DNA of 37,514 nucleotides. Origin: Clostridiaceae bacterium (GTDB taxonomy: Bacteria > Bacillota > Clostridia > Lachnospirales > Lachnospiraceae). A model generated the notes under the pieces. The model had not been told where the DNA came from. It was given only the letters and a program-made list of their open reading frames with translations, and ran no database searches. The stretch's first letter is position 1. Each line of letters starts with the position of its first letter. Position numbers and translations under genes: made by a program. The stretch lies in contig CAJTGF010000053.1 in NCBI GenBank assembly GCA_910575585.1, forward strand, positions 1-37,514, in the 5' to 3' direction. This document shows, piece by piece, positions 32,649 through 37,514 of this stretch.

Positions 32649-32936
32649 TTTTCACTACAGAGTCGAAACAGCGTTCCCTATCAAACCACCTTAAGTGAGC
32701 AAATCCCGGCCAGCGAATTCTGCTTTTGTCCGGGAGGGAAGGCAGGCTGTGTGCCGGGCGGGTGAATCTATGCCATGGAGATGAGACCAGGGAACCAGGA
32801 GGGCCTAACCCCTCCTGGTTCCCGTTTTGGGCTCATCGGAATGTCTGGCATATCTGAACCCGAACGGCACACAGCCTGCCTTCCCTCCCGGGCTCCGCCA
32901 CAATCCCCGCCCATTGCTCACTCAACAATACAGCAA
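32649..32936 (+). repeat. Structured repeat element, copy C (direct relative to A)
   Basis: The conserved parts match copies A and B (outer stem TTAAGTGAGCAA / TTGCTCACTCAA; GCCATGGAGATGAGACCAGG; GGGCTCATCGGAATGT; the CCCGCCCATTGC region). The arms of the two variable stems are nearly unrelated in sequence to those of A and B but pair better: 32730-32756 with 32865-32891, almost perfect over 27 bases, and 32790-32803 with 32810-32823, perfect over 14. Edges are defined by loss of similarity after ACAATACAGCAA and before TTTTCACT. Confidence 0.88.
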
Positions 32937-32997
32937 TTCCATTATTTTGCCATTTTGCGCAAGATACCGTTCTTAAGGATCTAAAGCAAAATTGTGG

Positions 32998-33102
32998 ATG
33001 GAAAATGACTGGTTTTACACATTGGAAGATTTGGAGAAGTTAGATAAAAGCACATTCCATTTCGAATGGTGTTATAATAGTCCTAAGCATTTAAAAAGGT
33101 AA
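32998..33102 (+). pseudogene. Short ORF (34 aa), probably a C-terminal gene remnant
   Basis: The frame begins MENDWFYTLEDLEKLDK and ends SPKHLKR. It has no ribosome site and starts about 60 bases after repeat copy C, so it is likely the tail of a small protein cut by the repeat. Composition resembles the immunity-type genes nearby. Function unknown. Confidence 0.35.
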
Positions 33103-33132
33103 TATAAGCTTTCATCTGGGGTATTATAAGAT

Positions 33133-33228
33133 ATGGAAAAGACGTATCTGGGAATGATCAAGGAGTTTAGCCAGGAAAAAGAGGATGGAAAATTTGAGTG
33201 GAGGAAGAAAGGAAAAGAAATCGTATAA
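33133..33228 (+). CDS. Short ORF (31 aa) directly before the 33230 gene
   Basis: The frame runs from MEKTYLGMIKEFSQEKE to GKEIV, and its TAA stop (33226-33228) is one base from the ATG at 33230. It could be a coupling leader peptide or a degraded gene. It lacks a clear ribosome site and has no recognised domain. Confidence 0.3.
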   Translation: MEKTYLGMIKEFSQEKEDGKFEWRKKGKEIV

Positions 33229-33229
33229 T

Positions 33230-33532
33230 ATGCATAAACTAACGTATATTCTAGAAAATTCAAATCTGTTTAATTGGTCTGATGCTTTATTTTTACCAGA
33301 AGATGAGGTTTGGAATAAAGAAACAGAAGGAATGGTTTTGGATCCCGATGAGGTAGAAGATGATGTGGTGGATTTGCCTAAAGAAGCAATAGATAATAAT
33401 TTCATGTATGTACTAAGCATGCAGATGATACAGTCCATTGTTATGAATGTAAAAGAGCAGAGAGTCGAAGCGTCAGAAGAAGATTTGGTAGAAGCATTTC
33501 TATTCTACTATGATAATGATGCATATATTTGA
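33230..33532 (+). CDS. Small acidic protein (100 aa), immunity-type
   Basis: The protein starts MHKLTYILENSNLFNWSDAL and ends FYYDNDAYI. It is acidic, soluble and without signal peptide. The pattern of an N-terminal W..ALFLP, a central VLDPDEVEDD and a C-terminal EDLVEAFLFYY recalls small families (DUF7716-like from memory) found beside polymorphic toxins. The frame is open from 33185, but ATG 33230 gives a natural N-terminus and lies one base after the stop of the preceding short ORF, suggesting coupling. No toxin gene accompanies it here. Confidence 0.6.
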   Translation: MHKLTYILENSNLFNWSDALFLPEDEVWNKETEGMVLDPDEVEDDVVDLPKEAIDNNFMYVLSMQMIQSIVMNVKEQRVEASEEDLVEAFLFYYDNDAYI

Positions 33533-33705
33533 TCAAAAATAGGGTCTAATTTTCTGCAACGGAACTAATGACGAACACAGCGAGTCTCGGGCTGATACTC
33601 CACAACCGGTAGTGAAAAATAATTTATGTCTTTGGAAAAACAGAGTATTTTTATGGCAGCAGCGAAGGAGAAGATCCGACAGATTATTTCAGAAAACGTA
33701 ACTGT

Positions 33706-34146
33706 TCAGCACCCCGTTAAGGACACATTGATTTTTGCAGGTGTTTCCAGAATGACTTTGGCTTCCTCCTCAAGCAGGCGGATCGTCCAGCGGGAGTGGC
33801 CTTCCGGGACTGGCCCGCAAGCAAGCTCGATAAGCCGGGCTTCCACGCGCCCATCAACCTTGCGCCTTGCATTATCTAAGTTTATGCTTCTTTTAAATTC
33901 AGTGACAGCATTAACACCGCCGTTTATATATTTTGTAACAGTATTTGTGACTGTTGCCAGACAGACGCCGTTGGATTTAGCACTTTGCTCATGGGTAAGA
34001 ACTTTTCCATGCGACTCGTCCAGGTCAAGGATTATCTGGCATCTGCAGCGTATTGTTTTTGAAGTTGCCTTCTTACGGATTTTGGATTTAAGTTCCTTGT
34101 ATTCATCTTCCGTAAGCTTGATTACATATTTTCTGGGTCTTGCCAT
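33706..34146 (-). pseudogene. Truncated IS630-type transposase (N-terminal HTH part)
   Basis: From MARPRKYVIKLTEDEYKELK the protein has the helix-turn-helix region typical of IS630-family OrfA, with SKTIRCRCQIILDLDE, LATVTNTVTKYINGG and PEGHSRWTIRLLEEEA. The sequence leaves the family after about residue 135 (VILETP), and the DDE catalytic half is missing, so it cannot transpose on its own. The ATG at 34146 is chosen over the upstream one at 34182. Plus-strand frames over this stretch are shadows. The AT-rich ACTATATATCAA near 34210 and a similar AGTATATATCAA near 34171 may be end remnants. Confidence 0.75.
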
Positions 34147-34221
34147 AGGAATCACCGCCGTTTTTTTCTTAGTATATATCAAAACGGCTGTATTTACCAG
34201 TATGTTTTAACTATATATCAA

Positions 34222-34596
34222 CATGTCAGCACACTAGAAGCAATTTATGAGCCGAGATTTCTGAACTGTATGTACGGATTCAGACCAAACAGGGGATGCC
34301 ATGGGGCAGTGAGGGAACTGTATAAGAGGCTGAAATTCCGGCAGAAACTGAAGGACATAAAAGTCTGGCTGTACGCTAATCGAGACCAGAAACTAAAGAA
34401 ACTGATGGGAATGCTCAATCTGAAACTGACAGGGCACTACAGGTATTATGGTGTCAGCTTCAACGGAAGGATGATAAGCAACTTCAAACTTCTGAACCGA
34501 AGGAGCAACAGGAAGAGCTATACATGGGAAGGGTTCATAGAAATGCTGAAATATTATCCGCTGGTAATGCCGAAGATATATGTCAGCTTATTCTGA
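34222..34596 (+). pseudogene. Group II intron reverse transcriptase / maturase, internally deleted
   Basis: The frame contains LEAIYEPRFLNCMYGFRPNR and GCHGAVRELY, the early RT motifs of group II intron proteins. It then jumps to KVWLYANRDQKLKKLM and LKLTGHYRYYGVSFNGR, which belong to the maturase X domain at the C-terminus. The catalytic YADD region and the N-terminus are missing, so the protein cannot be active. It reads on without a stop to the normal end. The intron 3' RNA end follows. Confidence 0.85.
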
Positions 34597-34617
34597 AACT
34601 GTAAATGTTATTATGAA

Positions 34618-34650
34618 GAGCCGTGTGCGGGAAAGCCGCACGCACGGATC
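34618..34650 (+). ncRNA. Group II intron domain V (remnant)
   Basis: GAGCCGTGTGCGGGAAAGCC followed by GCACGCACGGATC folds into the classic domain V hairpin. A domain VI-like stretch (GGGGCTGGCATCGTGAGGTG) and the probable 3' splice end CTACTCAAC follow at about 34655-34690. The 5' part of the intron is absent, so splicing is impossible. Confidence 0.85.
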
Positions 34651-34689
34651 TGTGAGGGGCTGGCATCGTGAGGTGCCTGTCTACTCAAC

Positions 34690-35290
34690 TCTCATGGGCT
34701 ATTTTACCAGGGAAGAAGATATGCTGTCCATGGTATTTTTAAAAGGTTATCAGTGGCCTTTTGACGTGAACAAGATCTTCGGAGGGTCTTCGGTCATCGA
34801 CCTTTTGGCCTATCAGGAGACCATTTTGAAGGGCAGAAGGGTGTACTTTGATTTTACCAGGAATCCGGGAGGAAAGGAAGTTCCGTTTGAAAAGTTATCA
34901 CAGGAAGCTTATGATTACTTAAAACAGGCGGGGGCTTTGTCAGGTACTCCCATTGAGCGGCTTCGGCAGATGAACGAGCCGGCAATCAGCTATTATCAGG
35001 ATCATCAGGTGGATCTCTGTCATGAGAAGCTGGAAGTGGCTGTATGCGTGTAGCATAATAACGGCGGGATTTCCACGGATGCATACTGGGAGACGAAGAT
35101 ACAGGGGCTGTTTGCAGTAGGCGAGGTGTGCGGAAGCCATGGAGTGACCAGACCCGGAGGAACGGCCCTGAATGCGGGGCAGGCGGCCGGGAACATGGCT
35201 TTGGGAGAACTGTGGAAGAAAGCATCCAGGCGGATGAGCGCCTGCGGCGGGATGATCCGGAACAGGGAAAAACATGGAGACGGCATTGGA
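34690..35290 (+). pseudogene. FAD-binding (fumarate reductase-like flavoprotein) fragment with in-frame stop
   Basis: Reading from about 34690, the frame gives the middle and C-terminal parts of a flavoprotein related to the succinate dehydrogenase/fumarate reductase group: MLSMVFLKGYQWPFDVNKIF, then HNNGGISTDAYWE, GLFAVGEVCGSHGVTRPGG and TALNAGQAAGN. The N-terminal FAD-binding part is absent. A TAG at 35051-35053 interrupts the frame where a Gln before HNNGG is expected, so a C-to-T change is likely. The fragment lies directly after the intron 3' end, so it was probably the intron's downstream exon. The stretch 35291-35466 shows no intact gene. Confidence 0.8.
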
Positions 35291-35466
35291 GGAGACGAAA
35301 GAGGAGCTGGAGAGGAAGGTTTTGGGCGTGGTATGTTTTCTCCCATTATAGTGGCATCTCCAGCGGACAAAGACCGTTGTTCCGCTGGAGGAAGTATCCG
35401 AAAGCATGCCGTCTGTTATGGGTTCCGGATGTCCGAGGTTCTTGCGGATAGGTTTGACCGTTTGAG

Positions 35467-36147
35467 TCAGCTGCGTTTGGCCAGATGGAACACTGCCAGA
35501 AGCCCCCCATAGCAGAAACACAGCACACCAATATGAAGAGCCGTAGAGAGAAAAAGCCCAAAACCGTCAAAACCATCCCAAAAAGAAAATACAGCACAAT
35601 AAATTCCGACAGAGATGATCAGGAAAGCCGCCGGCTTGACGATCATCTCAATTGCGTCCCAGGAAAAAGCCACGAGACGTTTTAGGGAAGTCAAATGAAG
35701 AAATGCTAATAAAAGTTCACTGGCCAGCATCCCCCACAGATAGGCCATAATCCCGAAACGAGGTATGCCTGCCAGCACAAAGGCAAGGCGCAGGAGCAGG
35801 GCAGAGACATTTTGAAGGAATGTGGTGGTAGTCTTTCCAAGTCCATTTAAAATACTTCCCATGGTGGTGGCAAGGTAGAGAAAAGGACATAGCCATGCCA
35901 GGATCTGCATAAAGGAACCGGCGGAAGAGTCTTTAAAAACACCGATGCCCAGTTCAGGGCCAAACAGGGTAAAGATGCCAATGCATAAAATTCCCATATA
36001 CAGGCTGTAGCGCAGGGACATGGAGATGGTCTGGGCGATGCGGGATTCGTTGCCGTCGGCCTGGGCTTCCGCTACGGTGGGGAGCAGGAGAACGGCCATG
36101 GAGTTGGTGATGGCGGAGGGGAAGAGGATAAAGGGGGAAGGAGTTAT
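35467..36147 (-). pseudogene. SpoVB-like MATE/polysaccharide flippase, C-terminal half only
   Basis: On the minus strand, ILFPSAITNSMAVLLLPTVA begins in the middle of a flippase of the SpoVB/MurJ-like superfamily. About seven membrane segments follow to the natural stop at 35467 (LAVFHLAKRS). The N-terminal half, about 230-250 residues in family members, is missing: the homology starts abruptly at about 36147. The ATG at 36099 is internal, so the gene is presumed dead unless a truncated product is made. It is convergent with the flavoprotein remnant. Confidence 0.75.
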
Positions 36148-36452
36148 AATAGGGATAAAGTTAGAAAACTTTGATAAACGCCGAAGTTTACGAGGTTTTT
36201 TGATTTTATTCCTATTTTTTATGCAGTACGGTTTTGTACCTAATAAGACACGTGAGATGAGCGGTTTTGTAGAGAGAAGGAAGGTGACAAAAATTTATCA
36301 AAACTGCTCTCAATGAAAAGGAATGAATGATGGAATATGTGTATAGTTTATAAGAAATATAGAGGCTTGTCAATGAAAAGGAGTGAGCTGGAAAACGGAC
36401 GGGAGATGGGATTTATGGAGACTTTTTTTTAGAGAGGAAAAGGAGGGATTCT
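36148..36452 (+). other. AT-rich junction region without a gene
   Basis: No convincing gene is present between the SpoVB break point and the DUF6075 gene. Two imperfect direct repeats, TCAATGAAAAGGAATGA (about 36309) and TCAATGAAAAGGAGTGA (about 36369), lie 60 bases apart. A strong AAAAGGAGG ribosome site for the next gene closes the region. Confidence 0.5.
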
Positions 36453-36737
36453 ATGGTGAAAGAAGGAAGGGCAATATTGTTTCGGAGCCAAAGCCATAAG
36501 TTGTTCTATGAACAGTATTTGCCGCAATGCCGGTATCAGGACGCTTACCATGCGGCATTGGTGTACTGTCTGGGAATCGACAGGGATACAAGAGATCATG
36601 TAAATGAGATCTATGATTTTAAGACAGGGTTCGTGAAGACTGAGTGTCTGCATGACGGGTGGCAGACTTCCGGGAGTAAGAAGATTGTCCGTATGGCTTA
36701 CAACTTATATAACAATGGAACTCCAAGCGTGTTCTAA
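36453..36737 (+). pseudogene. DUF6075 family protein, truncated at the C-terminus
   Basis: The 94-residue frame shows the DUF6075 pattern, LFRSQSHKLFYEQYL, ALVYCLGIDRDTRDHV, IYDFKTGFVKTECLHDGWQT and MAYNLYNNGTPSV, a family of unknown function common on integrative and conjugative elements of gut Clostridia. Members normally continue for another 30 or so residues after the TPSV stretch. Here the frame stops at 36735-36737, directly before the 165-bp palindromic element, which probably cut the gene. A strong AAGGAGG site precedes the ATG, so a short product may still be made. Confidence 0.75.
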
Positions 36738-36738
36738 G

Positions 36739-36903
36739 AATGTACTCTCGGAATCTCTCTTGCACCTGCCTTTGTGGATGATTTTCCGTCATATGCACAT
36801 AAATTTAATCAACGTACGTTCCACGTACGCCTCATAAATTTATGCACATCTGACAAAAAATCATCTCACAAAATCAGGCACAAAGAGACTCCGAGAGTAC
36901 ATT
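36739..36903 (+). mobile_element. MITE-like palindromic element (165 bp)
   Basis: The left end AATGTACTCTCGG (36739-36751) is the exact reverse complement of the right end CCGAGAGTACATT (36891-36903). Imperfect pairing continues inward for about 75 bases, including GATGATTTT/AAAATCATC and CATAAATTTA/TAAATTTATG, around a centre holding ACGTACGTTCCACGTACG. It encodes no protein and lies between the truncated DUF6075 gene and the ParA gene. A 3-base AAG flanks both sides and could be a target duplication. It could also act as a very strong terminator. Confidence 0.7.
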
Positions 36904-36926
36904 AAGAGAGTAACGGAGGAAAAAAG

Positions 36927-37121
36927 ATGGCAAAGGTAATAACCATAGCTTCACAGAAAGGTGGAGTGGGTTATGAAAAGTACGACTTGTGTGAATCTGG
37001 GCATTGGGCTGACCAGGAAGGGAAAAAGCGTCCTTTTGATTGATGCGGATGCCCAGGGCAGTATGACAGCGTGTCTGGGGATCGCGGAACCAGATGATCT
37101 GGATGTTACCTTGGTGAATTG
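36927..37121 (+). pseudogene. parA: ParA-family ATPase fragment with a 4-base insertion in the P-loop
   Basis: A perfect start (GGAGG, ATG 36927) begins MAKVITIASQKGGVG, the deviant Walker A of ParA/MinD ATPases used in plasmid or element partition. The next residues should be KST, but an extra TATG at about 36972-36975 shifts the frame and stops translation soon after. In the shifted frame KSTTCVNLGIGLTRKGKSVL, then LIDADAQGSMTACLGI, continues to DDLDVTLVN. After about 37121 the similarity ends, so the C-terminal two thirds are lost. Only the first 60 or so residues remain in two frames. Confidence 0.85.
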
Positions 37122-37289
37122 GATGTTTTTGGAGTGTCGCCTTATGGGGATGATGATTTAATTAAGTGTTTAAATACAATGGATAATGTTGTAGTGTATG
37201 TTTACAATAAAGAAAATAATGTAGAAACAACAGTATGGGAAAGGGCTCTTGTATGCCCGCATGTTATAAAGGATTCAAAAGAGCTATAA
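37122..37289 (+). pseudogene. C-terminal fragment of an unknown protein
   Basis: Right where the ParA similarity ends, another frame opens with DVFGVSPYGDDDLIKCLNTM and ends IKDSKEL at a TAA (37287-37289), 55 codons without a start. Its AT-rich codon use differs from the ParA part. It appears to be the tail of a different small gene joined to parA by deletion. I do not recognise the family. Confidence 0.4.
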
Positions 37290-37514
37290 TATTTTGGATT
37301 TTATATTAATTTTATTATTATTTCACCAGTTTACAACTTTTGAAATTTCCTAAAACCCGATAAAATGTAGTCTTCTACGACCTTTATTAAGGTAGAACAA
37401 TTTTTAATAGTTTCGAGAAAATTCCCGAAACTGCACAAAATTATGCTCGCTTGGATTTGCTGACCAATTTCGTACCTGGTTTCCTGAGCGCTGGCGGACT
37501 GATATTCAGAAAAG
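37290..37514 (+). other. AT-rich region at the window end, no complete gene
   Basis: The first 100 or so bases are strongly AT-rich. Small palindromes are seen: ACCTTTATTAAGGT (about 37380-37393) and GTTTCG/CGAAAC (about 37411-37432). The last about 120 bases have an open frame encoding NYARLDLLTNFVPGFLSAGG and running off the end; no start codon or ribosome site is visible, so it may be part of a further gene fragment. Confidence 0.3.

Noticed and set aside
33626-34210. Plus-strand 194-aa ORF opposite the IS630 fragment
   Set aside because: The minus strand encodes a clear IS630 helix-turn-helix protein; the plus-strand frame is mostly its complement.
35126-35597. Several overlapping ORFs in the flavoprotein tail and junction
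   Set aside because: They are alternative frames of the flavoprotein and SpoVB-like remnants. None has a start site or recognisable domain.

Overview
The window looks like chromosomal DNA from a gut Lachnospiraceae (Clostridium clostridioforme / Enterocloster / Hungatella-like). The reasons are a single-chain clostridial PurL, a YtvI-type sporulation membrane protein and a SpoVB remnant, the cdaA-cdaR-ptsH-ptsI arrangement, strong AGGAGG ribosome binding sites, and GC-rich core genes interrupted by AT-rich islands. The taxonomic call is an inference from gene content.

Layout. 1-300 is copy A of a structured repeat. 0.3-7.4 kb holds housekeeping and sugar genes: a histidine phosphatase, purL, an RpiR regulator, a possible small ORF and a GH4 6-phospho-beta-glucosidase, closed by a strong terminator. 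7.46-11.14 kb is an AT-rich island with a two-gene restriction-modification system: a beta-class DNA methyltransferase and a fused PD-(D/E)xK nuclease-methylase. 11.2-15.9 kb returns to core genes: a small helical protein, pepC on the minus strand, a hypothetical, a lipoprotein, the serine acetyltransferase epsC and a cupin. 16.1-19.6 kb is a MacAB-like exporter (adaptor, ATPase, permease), followed by 52-bp tandem repeats and a long hairpin. 19.9-25.6 kb encodes two uncharacterised membrane proteins, the c-di-AMP synthase CdaA, its regulator CdaR, HPr and PTS enzyme I. 25.8-30.25 kb holds a Wzy-like polymerase, hisC, ytvI and a GH25-like protein whose expected active-site acids are altered.

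From 30.3 kb the DNA becomes AT-rich and accessory. There is a group of small orphan genes resembling immunity genes (one DUF1963), then copies B and C of the structured repeat in inverted orientation. A graveyard of broken genes follows: an IS630-type transposase, an internally deleted group II intron reverse transcriptase with its domain V, a flavoprotein with an in-frame stop, and the C-terminal half of a SpoVB-like protein. The window ends with remains of an integrative element: a truncated DUF6075 gene, a 165-bp palindromic MITE-like element, and a ParA gene broken by a 4-base insertion in its P-loop.

The most interesting signal is the repeat family at 1-300, 32265-32582 and 32649-32936. 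All three copies fold into the same long hairpin. Loops and inner stems are conserved, but the arms of two stems differ between copies and still pair, which is covariation expected of a selected RNA or single-stranded DNA structure. I do not recognise it as a described class. The restriction-modification island and the degenerate GH25 protein are next in interest.
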